Positions 35,344 through 44,802 are shown, counted from the stretch's first letter. The stretch is 64,000 nt of DNA from AP-15 sp963700185 (GCA_963700185.1 CAVOWP010000008.1:288884-352883); one strand, 5' to 3'. A program made the numbers and translations. The notes: generated from the sequence alone by a model not told the origin.

Positions 35344-36054
35344 ATGCTCTACCTCCTCGGCGGGTTCGCGGTCCTCAGCGGCTTCCTGCTGCTGGTATAT
35401 CTGTTCGTCAACGCCGACCCGGCGCGACTCGCTCGCAGCCTCAAAGTGACCGGCATCGTCATTGCCGTCGCGGCGGTCGCGACCTTGGCCATCTCCGGCC
35501 GGCTCGCCGCCCTCCTGATGCCGCTGGCGATGCTGATGCCGCTGCTGATCCGGGTGCGCAGCCTGCTCGACCGCTACCGCCCGCCCGCCGGCGGACAGAC
35601 CTCGACAGTGGCGACCGCTTTTCTGCGGATGACCCTCGACCACGATACCGGAAGCATGGAAGGGACGATTTTGCGCGGCCGCTTTGCCGGGATGCGCCTC
35701 GACGAGCTGGCGCCGGCCGATCTCCTGGCATTACTGCGCGAGTGCCGCGCCGAGGATGAAGAGGGCGCGCGCCTGCTCGAAGCCTATCTCGACCGCGTGC
35801 GCCCGGATTGGCGCGACGAGCTCGCCGGGGAACGCGCCGCCGGCGCCGGAGGGGGCGGTTCCCGCCCGGCGAGCGGCGACATGGGCCTCGAAGAAGCCTA
35901 CGCGATCCTCGGGCTCTCCGCCGGCGCCGACGCCGACGCAATCAAGGAGGCGCATCGCCGCCTAATGGTCAAATTGCACCCCGACCACGGCGGCTCCGAC
36001 TACCTCGCCACCAAAATCAACCGCGCCCGCGACGTGCTCCTCCACCGGCGATAA
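35344..36054 (+). CDS. Membrane-anchored DnaJ-domain protein (TIM14-like)
   Basis: 236 residues. Two hydrophobic segments at about 1-22 and 37-65, a charged linker, then a short J domain at the C-terminus (about 180-236): LEEAYAILGLSAGADADAIK, with the HPD tripeptide in KLHPDHGGSDYLATKINRARD. Such alphaproteobacterial proteins are relatives of mitochondrial TIM14/Pam18 and stimulate an Hsp70 at the membrane. It is the last gene of a three-gene run with the VWA protein and the oxidoreductase. Confidence 0.9.
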   Translation: MLYLLGGFAVLSGFLLLVYLFVNADPARLARSLKVTGIVIAVAAVATLAISGRLAALLMPLAMLMPLLIRVRSLLDRYRPPAGGQTSTVATAFLRMTLDHDTGSMEGTILRGRFAGMRLDELAPADLLALLRECRAEDEEGARLLEAYLDRVRPDWRDELAGERAAGAGGGGSRPASGDMGLEEAYAILGLSAGADADAIKEAHRRLMVKLHPDHGGSDYLATKINRARDVLLHRR

Positions 36055-36068
36055 CGGATTGCTGAGGG

Positions 36069-36158
36069 GTCATTGCGAGGAGCGCCTCGCGCGACGAAGC
36101 AAGCTCGTGCTGAGGAGTCTCGGTAGGCACGAGATTGCTTCGCTCCGCTCGCAATGAC
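36069..36158. repeat. Dispersed palindromic element, copy 2
   Basis: Arms GTCATTGCGAGG and CTCGCAATGAC outside, GCGACGAAGCAA and GATTGCTTCGC inside, the same organisation and much the same sequence as 32294-32382. It follows the dnaJ-like gene by 14 bases and could fold into a long hairpin in the mRNA. Confidence 0.85.
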
Positions 36159-36244
36159 AGCTGCAAGCCGCGTTTTATGCTATGCTATTCGAGGCCTTCG
36201 CCAGCTTCGACTTGGTGATCCGGCATCGTTTGCAGCCGTTTCTG

Positions 36245-36505
36245 TCAAACGCAGTCGAAGAAGGCGAAGCGCTCGCCGGCGCCCAGCCCTTCATAATAGA
36301 CCTTCTGCAGTTTGGCGGTCCTGCCGTGGGCGGCGCATGCCTTTTTTGCGAGCGCTGTCGCTTGGTCCAGGCCGTTCATAATGCCGTCATAGCGGACCGA
36401 GACATGGGTGTCGGCGTTTTCGACGATCTGCACCGCATCACAGGCGGCGAGCTGCAGGAGCCCGACTAGGAGGGCCGCCTGGCCGGCCGTTAGCTTTGCC
36501 CGCAA
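36245..36505 (-). CDS. Small lipoprotein
   Basis: 86 residues if read from TTG at 36505, which gives a clean signal peptide (basic start, then AALLVGLLQLAACD with Cys after LAA); an ATG at 36580 would add 25 residues that spoil it. The mature part has VRYDGIMNGLDQATALAKKACAAHG and ends AFFDCV. Two further cysteines could form a disulfide. I do not recognise a named family. It is convergent to the preceding gene set and divergent from the MFS gene. Confidence 0.6.
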   Translation of the reverse strand: MRAKLTAGQAALLVGLLQLAACDAVQIVENADTHVSVRYDGIMNGLDQATALAKKACAAHGRTAKLQKVYYEGLGAGERFAFFDCV

Positions 36506-36663
36506 CCGAGGCCCGCCGGTATCTCGCTTCCGCCACCCGGTTCCCTGCAGTATATATTGTTTATGATATGTGATGACCATAATCTATCGCCTGCGTCAGC
36601 GCTGGAATCGTTCTACGACGAGGAACGAAAGTACGGCAATGACGGGACACCTGGAGGGCGTCT

Positions 36664-38067
36664 ATGCGCCTGAGCCTGTCGCGTCAGACGCTGGTGCCGT
36701 TCGTCGTTGCTTGCGCAATGTTCATGCAAAACCTCAATTCGACGGTGATCGCCACGGCATTGCCGACGATCGCGCACTCGCTCGGCGAGACCCCGCTGCG
36801 CCTAAACCTCGCGATAACCTGTTACTTGCTGAGCCTTGCCGTCTTCATCCCGATCAGCGGCTGGACCGCCGACCGGTTTGGGGCGCGCCGCGTTTTCAGC
36901 GCGGCGATCGTCGTGTTCACCTTGGGCTCGATCGCCTGTGGCATAGCCAACTCGCTGCCGGCCTTGGTTGCCGCGCGTATCTTGCAGGGCATGGGCGGCG
37001 CGCTGATGGTTCCGGTCGGGCGGCTCGTTCTGCTGCGAACCGTGCCGAAATCCGATCTGGTGCGGGCGATGTCGTTCGTCAGTGTCCCGGCGTTGATCGG
37101 CCCCGTCATGGGCCCGCCCGTCGGCGGCTTCATCGTCACCTACGCCTCTTGGCGCTGGATCTTCTTTATCAATATCCCGATCGGGATATTGGGCATCGTG
37201 CTCGTCAACATGTTGGTCGGAGATTTGAAGGAAACCGGGCGCCGGCCGCTGGACCGGGCCGGCTTTGTGCTGACCGGTGTCGGCCTCGCAAGCCTCGCCT
37301 TTGGTTTCGAAAATGTCGGCCGCGGCGCCTTGCCAAGCGCCGTCGTGGTCGGCCTCTTGGCGGTCGGCGTGATCTGCCTCATGGCTTATCTCCGCCACGC
37401 CCGGCGTGTGTCGCATCCGATCATCGATCTGGCACTGTTCGGCATCCCGACCTATGCGTCGGCGTCGGTCGGCGGGTTTTTGTTTCGGATGGGGCTCGGC
37501 GCCCTGCCGTTTCTGCTGCCATTGATGCTGCAAGTCGGGTTCGGCCTCAGCGCATTGAATTCGGGCCTCTTGACCTTCGCGAGTGCGGCCGGAGCGATGC
37601 TGATGAAGACTTCGGCGGTGCGCATCCTGCGCGCCTTGGGCTTCCGCATCGTGCTGGTCGGCGATGCCGTGATCAGCGCCGCGTTTTTGTTCGGCTATAG
37701 CCTGTTCCGGCCGGATACGCCGCATCTGGTGATTTTTCTGGCATTGCTCATCGGCGGCTTTTTCCGTTCGTTGGAGATGACCAGCATCAACACCCTGAGC
37801 TATGCCGACGTGCCGGCCTCGATGCTGAGCCGCGCCACCAGCCTTTCGAGCATGGCCCAGCAGTTGTCGCAGACCGCCGGCGTCGCCACCGCCGCGTTGA
37901 TGCTGCACACCGCGCTGACATTGCGCGGCGGCACGACCCTCGCGGCGGCCGATTTCTACCCGGTGTTTGTCGGCGTCGCAGTGATTTCCCTGCTTTCGGT
38001 GCCCTTCTTCCTGAAGATGTCGCCCGACGCCGGGGCCGAGGTCAGCGGCCGACCGGTGACGCGATGA
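36664..38067 (+). CDS. MFS drug efflux transporter, DHA2 (EmrB/QacA) family
   Basis: 467 residues with 14 predicted membrane helices. The DHA2 motifs are present: NLNSTVIATALPTIA in helix 1, GWTADRFGARRVF after helix 2, RILQGMGGALMVPVGR in helix 4, and motif C GPVMGPPVGGFI in helix 5. It is a proton-driven exporter of drugs or small toxic compounds. No membrane-fusion partner is next to it, unlike the broken emrAB pair at 40.6-43.3 kb. Confidence 0.9.
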   Translation: MRLSLSRQTLVPFVVACAMFMQNLNSTVIATALPTIAHSLGETPLRLNLAITCYLLSLAVFIPISGWTADRFGARRVFSAAIVVFTLGSIACGIANSLPALVAARILQGMGGALMVPVGRLVLLRTVPKSDLVRAMSFVSVPALIGPVMGPPVGGFIVTYASWRWIFFINIPIGILGIVLVNMLVGDLKETGRRPLDRAGFVLTGVGLASLAFGFENVGRGALPSAVVVGLLAVGVICLMAYLRHARRVSHPIIDLALFGIPTYASASVGGFLFRMGLGALPFLLPLMLQVGFGLSALNSGLLTFASAAGAMLMKTSAVRILRALGFRIVLVGDAVISAAFLFGYSLFRPDTPHLVIFLALLIGGFFRSLEMTSINTLSYADVPASMLSRATSLSSMAQQLSQTAGVATAALMLHTALTLRGGTTLAAADFYPVFVGVAVISLLSVPFFLKMSPDAGAEVSGRPVTR

Positions 38068-38141
38068 CGGCAACCGGCACTGGCCGCACCGCGCCGATCG
38101 TGGCAAATTCGAACCCTCCCTTTAGCGGCGGGGTCCTCCTA

Positions 38142-38519
38142 ATGCACATCGAACGCCTCGATCACCTGGTTCTGACGGTCGCGGACATCGAGCGTACCTG
38201 CGAATTTTACACCCGGGTGCTGGGCATGGAGGTCGTTCGCTTTGGCGAGGGGCGCACCGCTCTGCGCTTTGGTCAGCAAAAGATGAACCTGCATCCCGCC
38301 GACAACATCCCGGGCCTGGTAGCCGGCAGGCCGACCCCGGGATCGGCCGATTTGTGCTTCATCACCCCTGTGCCGCTCGCCGAAGTGACGGCGCATCTCG
38401 AAGCTTGCGGCGTTCCGATCGTGGCGGGACCGGGGCCGCGCGCCGGCGCGGTCGGCACGATACAGTCGGTCTATATTCGCGACCCGGACCTCAACCTGGT
38501 CGAGATCTCGAACTATTGA
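38142..38519 (+). CDS. VOC-superfamily protein (glyoxalase/dioxygenase fold)
   Basis: 125 residues from ATG at 38142, which gives the usual family start MHIERLDHLVLTVADIE. An ATG at 38064 overlapping the transporter stop is possible but adds 26 non-family residues. Two beta-alpha repeats carry the metal ligands: His in LDHLVL, the central LHPAD and the C-terminal Glu in LNLVEISNY. It resembles a small lactoylglutathione-lyase or fosfomycin-resistance-like enzyme, known in annotation as a virulence-like VOC protein. Exact reaction unknown. Confidence 0.87.
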   Translation: MHIERLDHLVLTVADIERTCEFYTRVLGMEVVRFGEGRTALRFGQQKMNLHPADNIPGLVAGRPTPGSADLCFITPVPLAEVTAHLEACGVPIVAGPGPRAGAVGTIQSVYIRDPDLNLVEISNY

Positions 38520-38527
38520 GTTTGACA

Positions 38528-39136
38528 ATGCCGCGGCTCCATCGGGCTTCCTCGCGGCTTTTTGCTCTGCTGGTGATCTTCGCCATCACCGGCGCCGCGC
38601 CATTCGCGTCGGCCGGCAACATTCTCGACCGCATCGCCTACGGGGTGGACGGGGCAGAGTCGAGCCATGGCGGCGATCCGGGAATGTGGCGCCCCGAACC
38701 GAGCGGCCCACAGGGACCGATGCAGGTCTCCGCCGCGGCGGCGACCGATGTCGGGGGTGGCGATCGTTTCGACGAACAGGAAAACCGCGCGATCGGCCGC
38801 GCTTATCTCGCTCACATGTTCCGGCGCTACGGGAGCTGGCCCGATGCGATCGCCGCTTACAATTGGGGGCCCGGACATTTGGACGAATGGATCGGCGGCG
38901 GGCGGCCGGCGGACAAATTTCCGACCGCAGTCGACCGATACCGCAGCCGCGTATTAATGAGCTCGGGACTGCCGGCCGCCGAGGGAGCGGCCAATGCCCG
39001 GTTGTCGAGGCTCGAAAGGCTTCGCCTGCTGGCCAGACGTGAGTTTGCCGAACGAATGCGCGCCGGCAGAAGAGCGGATGTAGTCCAGCTGCTCTACGCC
39101 GAAATCATGCGGTCCACCACCCCCGGCGCGCCCTGA
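38528..39136 (+). CDS. Exported lytic transglycosylase
   Basis: 202 residues from ATG at 38528. Signal peptide about residues 1-29 (LFALLVIFAITGAAPFASA). The SLT domain has the catalytic Glu in DGAESSHGG, then GPQGPMQVSAAAATDVGGGD, IGRAYLAHMFRRYGSWPDAIAAYNWGPGHLDEW (two motif parts, about residues 90-122), and a charged C-terminal tail. It cleaves peptidoglycan in the periplasm. The ATG lies 8 bases after the VOC stop, so the two may be co-transcribed. Confidence 0.87.
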   Translation: MPRLHRASSRLFALLVIFAITGAAPFASAGNILDRIAYGVDGAESSHGGDPGMWRPEPSGPQGPMQVSAAAATDVGGGDRFDEQENRAIGRAYLAHMFRRYGSWPDAIAAYNWGPGHLDEWIGGGRPADKFPTAVDRYRSRVLMSSGLPAAEGAANARLSRLERLRLLARREFAERMRAGRRADVVQLLYAEIMRSTTPGAP

Positions 39137-39222
39137 CACGAAATCTTTTCGCGCAGCGCGCGTTACCCCCATAGGGCGGCGTCCCGGACCGGTCTCGCCG
39201 CATTCGTCCTCGCGAGGTCATA

Positions 39223-40569
39223 ATGGAAAATGGACACTTGACGCGGCGCTCGCTGCTCAAAACCGCGGCGCTCGCCGGCACCGCGCTGGCGGTGCCCTTT
39301 GCGCGCGGCGCCTTCGCCGCCGGCAAGCTCGCCTGCGGCTTCTGGGATCACTGGGTCCCCGGCGCCAACGACACGCTGACCAAGCTGTGCAAGGAATGGG
39401 GCGACAAGGAGAAGGTCGATGTCACGATCGACTACATCACCTCACAAGGCGACAAGAACCTGCTGACGATCGCTGCCGAGGCGCAGTCGCACAGCGGGCA
39501 CGACATCCTCGCCTTCCCGACCTGGTATGCGGCCGGCAATGCCGACAATCTCGAACCGGTCGACGACATCGTCAACGACTTGGCCCAGAAATACGGGAAG
39601 GTCACTGCAGCGGTCGAATATCTCGGGAAGCAAAAGGGCCATTGGGTCGCGGTGCCGGCCACCGTCGGCAGCCAGTCGAAGCCACCCTGCGCGCGGATCG
39701 ACCTGTTCAAGCAGCATGTCGGTCTCGATCTGACCCAGATGTACCCGGCCGGCGCGCCACCCAACAAGGAATTGGCGGACCGGTGGACCTGGGACCTCTT
39801 CCTGCAAGCGGCCGAGAAATGCTCGAAGGCCGGGTTTCCGTTCGGCATGCCGCTCGGGCAGACGACCGACGCGGTCGACTGGGTTGGCGCCGTATTCGCC
39901 TCCCATGGCTCGGTGCTCGTCGACCAGGAGGGCAACGTCACGGTCAAATCCGATGCGACGAAGCAGGTCCTCGAATGGTTCAAAAAGATCGTGCCGTTTC
40001 TGCCGCCCGACGTCTTTGCCTGGGACGATGCCAGCAACAACAAATGGCTAATCTCGGGAAAAGGCGCGCTGATCATGAACCCGCCTTCGGCCTGGGCCGT
40101 CGCGAAGCGCGATGCGCCGCAAGTCGCCGAGCAGCTGTGGACGTTCGATCCGCCGGCCGGCCCCAAGGGCCGTTACGACCCGTTCCTGCCGTATTTCTGG
40201 GGCATCTGGAACTTCTCGGCCAACAAGCCCGCCGCCAAGAGCCTGCTGACTTTTCTGTCGCAGCGCCCGCAGGTCGAGCAGCTGGTCGCCGCCGGTCACG
40301 GCTATGACCTGCCGGCCTTCGCCAAGCTGCGCGATTTCAAGACCTGGGCCGATGAGGGGCCGCCCAAGGGCACTCTCTACAATTATCCGCCGCGCGAGGA
40401 CCTGACCGCCTCGATCTCCTGCGCGCCGGCACCGACCAACATCGCGACGCAAATGTATTCGCAGGCGACGATGACCAAGATGATCGCCCGCTGCACGCAG
40501 CAGGGCGAAAGCATCGACCGGGCGATCGCCTGGGCGTCCGACGAACTCGAAGGCTTCATGCGCGGATAG
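39223..40569 (+). CDS. ABC transporter substrate-binding protein (family 1) with Tat signal
   Basis: 448 residues. The N-terminus has a twin-arginine signal (LTRRSLLKTAALAGTALAVP) and cleavage near FAAGK. The body is a periplasmic sugar-binding fold of family 1: DNLEPVDDIVNDL, SWVGAVF-like and PFLPYFWGIWNFSANKPAAK. Family members deliver sugars or related solutes to an ABC permease. No permease or ATPase gene is in the window, so it is an orphan or part of a split system. A Tat signal suggests it folds before export. Confidence 0.88.
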   Translation: MENGHLTRRSLLKTAALAGTALAVPFARGAFAAGKLACGFWDHWVPGANDTLTKLCKEWGDKEKVDVTIDYITSQGDKNLLTIAAEAQSHSGHDILAFPTWYAAGNADNLEPVDDIVNDLAQKYGKVTAAVEYLGKQKGHWVAVPATVGSQSKPPCARIDLFKQHVGLDLTQMYPAGAPPNKELADRWTWDLFLQAAEKCSKAGFPFGMPLGQTTDAVDWVGAVFASHGSVLVDQEGNVTVKSDATKQVLEWFKKIVPFLPPDVFAWDDASNNKWLISGKGALIMNPPSAWAVAKRDAPQVAEQLWTFDPPAGPKGRYDPFLPYFWGIWNFSANKPAAKSLLTFLSQRPQVEQLVAAGHGYDLPAFAKLRDFKTWADEGPPKGTLYNYPPREDLTASISCAPAPTNIATQMYSQATMTKMIARCTQQGESIDRAIAWASDELEGFMRG

Positions 40570-40579
40570 CGCTGAACGC

Positions 40580-42146
40580 TCAATGGGCGTCCGCCATTGG
40601 CCCCTTCGGCGGCACGACCTTGCGCATCAGCGGCACCAGGGCGGTGGCGACCACAAAGCAGGCGGCCATAGCCAAGAAAGCGTCGGCGTAAGTCTGGGTC
40701 TGCGCCTCGCGCCAGGTCAGCGACCACAGCTGCTTCAGGGCTGCGGCGTGACCGTGCACGGCGTCACCGCCCCATTTGACGGTGTCGGCGGCAGTCACCC
40801 GCTGCAGCAGATCCGCCATCGCCGAGTTGGTCGCGTTCAGGTGCTCGGCCAATCGCAGGAAATGCTGGTTGGCCCGGTCGTTGAGTATCGTGCCGCAGGC
40901 GGCAATGCCGATCGCGCCGCCCAGATTGCGCATCAGGTTGAACAAGCCGGACAGCCAGTTTCAGCCTTTCGGGCGCCAACCCGCCCAACGTCAAGGTCAC
41001 GGTCGGGGCTACGGCGAATAGCTGCGCAAAGCCGCGGAACGCCTGCGGCAGCAACAGCTCGCGCCAGCCCCACTCATGCGTGATCGGCACGAAGTTCCAC
41101 ATGCCCAGTGCGAAACACGCCAGGCCCACCATCATCAGCCAGCGCAAATCGATGTATCGGGTGCAGAAGGTGTAGATCGGGATGGATAGGACCTGGAACA
41201 CGCCGGTCGAGAAGACGGCGAAGCCGATCTGCAATGCGCTGAAGCCGCGCACCCGGCCGAGGAACAACGGCGTCAGATAGATCGTCGCGAAAATTCCGAT
41301 GCCGGTGACAAAGGAAAAGAAGCAGCCGAGCGAGAAATTGCGGCTCTTCAGGGCACGCAGATCGACGACCGGCTGGGCATGGGTCAGGCTGCGCCAGACG
41401 AAGACGACGCCGGCGATGCCCGATATCCAGGCCGTCGCGCGGATCGTGCCGTCGCCGAACCAATCCCATCGCGGCCCCTCCTCCAAGGTGTATTCGAGAC
41501 AGCCGAGAAAGATCGCCATCAGCGCCATGCCGAGATAATCGGCGCCGCGCAGTAGGTTGAGATTGGGGCGATCGACGCGCACGAGCATCGGCACCACGAC
41601 GGCGACGAACGTCCCTGGGATCAGGTTGATAAAGAACAGCCAGTGCCAGGAGTAATTATCGGTGATCCAGCCGCCGATTGTCGGCCCCAGGGTCGGCGCG
41701 AGCGAGGAGATCGTGCCGATGACGGCCGCGGCGATGACCCGCTGCTGCCCGCTGAAGTAGATAAAGGCAGTCGTGAAAACGGTCGGGATCATCGCGCCGC
41801 CGAGAAATCCCTGCAGCGCGCGAAACACGATCATGCTCTGGATGTCCCAGGCCCAGCCGCATAGCAGGCTGATAAGGGTGAACCCGACAGCCGAGGCGCA
41901 GAACAGCCAGCGCGTGGACATGACGCGCGACAGCCACCCGGAGAGCGGAATTACGACGATCTCGGCGATCAGGTAGCTGGTTTGCACCCAGGCGATCTCA
42001 TCGGGGCCGGCCGACAATCCGCCGGCGATCTCGCCGAGTGACGCGGAGACGATCTGGATGTCCAGGAGAGCAATGAAAAAGCCGACGGACATGCTAGCGA
42101 AAGCAAAGACTTTCGCCTTCAGGGAGAGTTCAACGACCGCGCTCAT
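40580..42146 (-). pseudogene. emrB: Frameshifted EmrB-type efflux pump
   Basis: It starts MSAVVELSLKAKVFAFASMS at 42146, overlapping the emrA stop (ATGA), and is a DHA2 transporter through LTLGGLAPERLKLA. There one extra base near 40953 breaks the frame. The last two helices continue in another frame as LFNLMRNLGGAIGIAACGTI to the stop at 40580. Correcting one base gives about 520 residues, the normal size. The partner emrA is broken as well, so decay rather than a sequencing error is the simpler reading for the pair. Confidence 0.8.
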
Positions 42147-43278
42147 CGTGGGTTTTGCGCGGCGGGCCGCTCGTCCACGGCGGCGGTGACCGATAGGCCG
42201 GGACGCAGAATGTCGAGAGTCGATCCGCCGTCGTCCAGCAGGATGCGAACCGGAACTCGTTGCACGATCTTGGTGAAGTTGCCGGTAGCGTTCTCCGGCG
42301 GCAGAACGCTGAAACTTGCGCCGGTTGCGGGCGCCAGGCTGGCGACACGCCCGTGAAACACCCGGCCGGGCAGCACGTCTGCCTCGATCGATGCCGGCAA
42401 TCCGGCACGGATATGAGCGAGTTGGCTCTCTTTGAAATTCGCATCGACCCAAAGGCCGTGCGCCGGCACCAATGAGATCAACTGGGCGCGACCATGGCGT
42501 AGGCGCCAGTGCGCGCGCTGCGGTTGCCGATCACGCCGTCGATCGGGGCTCGCAACTCGGTGTAGCCGAGATTGAGCTGTGCCAGGTCGCGCTCGGCGAT
42601 GGCCTGATCCAGCACCGCCCGGGTCTGCTGCTTTTGCGTGTCGATGACATCGAGCCGGCGCCGCGCCGCCGCGAGGGCCGCCCGCATCTTCTCGACGGCG
42701 GCGATCGCCTTCTTGTTGTCCGCATCCGCCTGTTGAAAACGCTGGAGCGAGGCGTATTGGTCGGAGGCGAGCTGGCTGTAGCGCAATACGTCGAACCGAG
42801 ATCGCGCGACCTCGGCCTCTGCCGCTGCGACCTCGGCTTCGGCTTGTGCGATCATCGATTCTTGCAGGCGGCGGGTCGCGTCGAGATTGGCCAGAGTGGC
42901 CTCTTCGGCGGCAACCGCCGCCGCCGCCTTCGCCAAGGCGGCCCGGTAATCCCGGTCGTCGAGCTTGACCAGCAAATCCCCGGCATGCATGGCCTGGTTG
43001 TCCGTGACCGCAACCTCTATGATGAAGCCGGCGACTTTCGGCGCGATCACCGTCACGTCGCCGCCGACATAGGCATCGTCGGTGCTCTCGATGAAACGCC
43101 CGACGGTCCACCACTGATGGCCATACCAAGCGGCGCCAAGACCGATCAGGAGTGCGAGGCCGAAAAACCCCAACCGTCGCAAGTCGAGCCGTCGGCTCGC
43201 CCTTCGCACAGTGCGGTCCGCCGGTGCAGAAACCACCCTAGCCTCGGCGGAACTGACGTCGAGCTCGGCTACGGTGTG
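42143..43278 (-). pseudogene. emrA: EmrA-type membrane fusion protein, 5' end replaced and frameshifted
   Basis: The sequence RLGFFGLALLIGLGAAWYG is the membrane anchor, followed by STDDAYVGGDVTVIAPKVAG (the biotinyl-lipoyl-like region), a coiled coil, and GYTELRAPIDGVIGNRS. Near 42482 the frame breaks; the rest, LISLVPAHGLWVDANFKESQ to the stop at 42143, is in another frame. The expected start is missing: upstream the frame continues without interruption into a methylase/helicase fragment, giving a 511-residue chimeric frame from 44013 to 42478. Confidence 0.78.
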
Positions 43279-44013
43279 ACGCGCGAGCGCCGAGCTGACA
43301 TGACGGATCGCGGCTTCGGCGAAGCGCCCCTCGATATGCGGCGAGGCCGAGAAGGGCGGGTTCATCAGCACCACGCTCGCCCGGATCGCGGGATCGAGCC
43401 GGTCGTGGATCTGCTCGGCGTTGTGCCTGGTGACCGCGATGCCGCGGAACAGGCGCTCGAGGAGCCCGGCGCGCGTGTCGGCGATCTCGTTGAGAATAAG
43501 CCGCGCCCTGGCGAGTTCGGCGAAGATCGCCAGCAGGCCCGTGCCGGCGGACGGTTCGAGCACGAGATCGGCCGGGGTTAACGCAGCGGCTTCGGCGGCG
43601 ACAAAGCCAAGCGCGATCGGCGTCGAGAATTGCTGCAGGTGCTCGGATTCTTCCGAGCGGCGGGTCTGCGATGGGAGCCGTCCGGCAAGACGCGTCAGCA
43701 TCTCGAGCATGGCGGCTGTCGAACCCGCGCGCGTACGCATCGCGGCGCCGAATTTGCGCAGGAACATGACCTGGGCGGCTTCGAGGGCGTCGTAGGCGTC
43801 CTTCCACACCCAGACACCTTCGGCGTCGGTGGCGTAGAACGCGGTCTCCATGGCGGAGCGCAAGGCGCGGCTGTCGAGCGCGCGGCCGTGCCCGAGCAAT
43901 TGCGCGAGCAGTGTCGCGGCATGGAACAGCCCCAAAATTTTGTCGGGCGGGGCCTGGGGCAGAAACAGCGGGAGCGTGGCCGCCGCGGGCGCGGGGGATG
44001 CGGATGTGAGCAT
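43279..44013 (-). pseudogene. N-terminal fragment of plasmid-type methylase/helicase (strawberry-notch type)
   Basis: About 245 residues survive. The SAM-binding motif is DLVLEPSAGTGLLAIFAELA near 150-170 and the catalytic motif VVLMNPPFSAS near 214-224, an N6-adenine methylase pattern. This start (LPLFLPQAPPDKIL) and this spacing are, from memory, those of the very large methylase-plus-strawberry-notch-helicase proteins of alphaproteobacterial plasmids and ICEs, normally over 1,300 residues. Here the gene stops after RHVSSALAR and runs in frame into emrA. It is preceded by the shared leader at 44014-44110. Confidence 0.72.
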
Positions 44014-44110
44014 GCGGGAGATCTCCGGGAGCGAGAGTTGGGGGAATCCGGCCGGCGCTCTCTTTCACCGTCCGGGGTTCACCCGCTCCCGGCCTTCCTC
44101 TCACTCTCGG
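44014..44110 (-). promoter_or_regulatory. Shared leader element, copy 1 (before methylase gene)
   Basis: Coding-strand order: AGAGTGAGAGG (44097-44108), a hairpin with arms CCGGG / CCCGG whose loop holds TGAA, then GAGAGCGC (44055-44062) and a GGAGA ribosome-binding site before the ATG. The two end words are 42 bases apart, the same as in copies 2 and 3. Candidate structured 5' leader. Confidence 0.65.
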
Positions 44111-44158
44111 TGCGGAGATGCCCGCGTGATCGCGGGATGCGTGGCTCGCGGAAGGCGC

Positions 44159-44680
44159 TTACGCCGTGGCTGGCTCGGCCGCCCAGCCGGGCACGGCGTC
44201 GTTCAGGAAGTCCTCGATGATGTCGTTAGTGGATTTGCCCATCACCCCGGACGGGGTGATCAGGACCGCCATGCCGCCCCATCCGTCGGGCCGCATCCGC
44301 GAGCAGGTGAAGGCCGAGATGACGGTGACGTAGCGGAGGCTTGCCGAGCGGCGAACGATGTCCTGGAAGATGGATTCCCAGCACCTGTCGCTGAAGTCGA
44401 GCGTGATCTCGACGTTGTCGGCCGGCAGTTGCGCAAGTTGTCCGGTGACAACGGTCAGCGCGGTGCTGTCGACGGTGGTTTTTGATTCCGCGAGCGCGGC
44501 CTCGATCGGGGCGCGATCGACCCAGATCATGTCGGCCGGGCCTTCATCAGCATAGAAGTACAAGCCCTCGCCGTCGCGTTCGGCGTTGAAGATATGGCTG
44601 AGCAGCAGCCGCTCGAGCGGCGTGATGTCGGCAACGGGAATTGTCGGCTGGATGACGGTCGGGGAAAAATAGTCGGCCAT
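44159..44680 (-). CDS. Plasmid-type hypothetical protein
   Basis: 173 residues from ATG at 44680, directly after the second shared leader; upstream Met codons lie in the leader. Starts MADYFSPTVIQPTIPVADIT and has an acidic stretch FYADEGPADMIWVD. No signal or membrane segment. I recognise it only as a kind of gene carried near methylase/helicase genes on alphaproteobacterial plasmids; no function is known. GGAGG lies 8 bases before the ATG. Confidence 0.7.
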   Translation of the reverse strand: MADYFSPTVIQPTIPVADITPLERLLLSHIFNAERDGEGLYFYADEGPADMIWVDRAPIEAALAESKTTVDSTALTVVTGQLAQLPADNVEITLDFSDRCWESIFQDIVRRSASLRYVTVISAFTCSRMRPDGWGGMAVLITPSGVMGKSTNDIIEDFLNDAVPGWAAEPATA

Positions 44681-44797
44681 GGGAGAGACCTCCGAGAGCG
44701 GAGGGAAGCCGGCCGGGATTGATCCGGGGCCCGAACCCGGCAAGCGCTCTCGTATCCGGCCGGGTTCACTTTGTCCCCGGCTGTCCTCTCACTCTTG
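44681..44797 (-). promoter_or_regulatory. Shared leader element, copy 2
   Basis: Same words as copy 1: AGAGTGAGAGG at 44785-44795, GAGAGCGC at 44744-44751, 41 bases apart. The hairpin here is GCCGGG / CCCGGC with GTGAA in the loop. Close to the start, CCTCCG and CGGAGG form a second hairpin that would hide the ribosome-binding site. Confidence 0.65.
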
Positions 44798-44802
44798 CAG
44801 CT

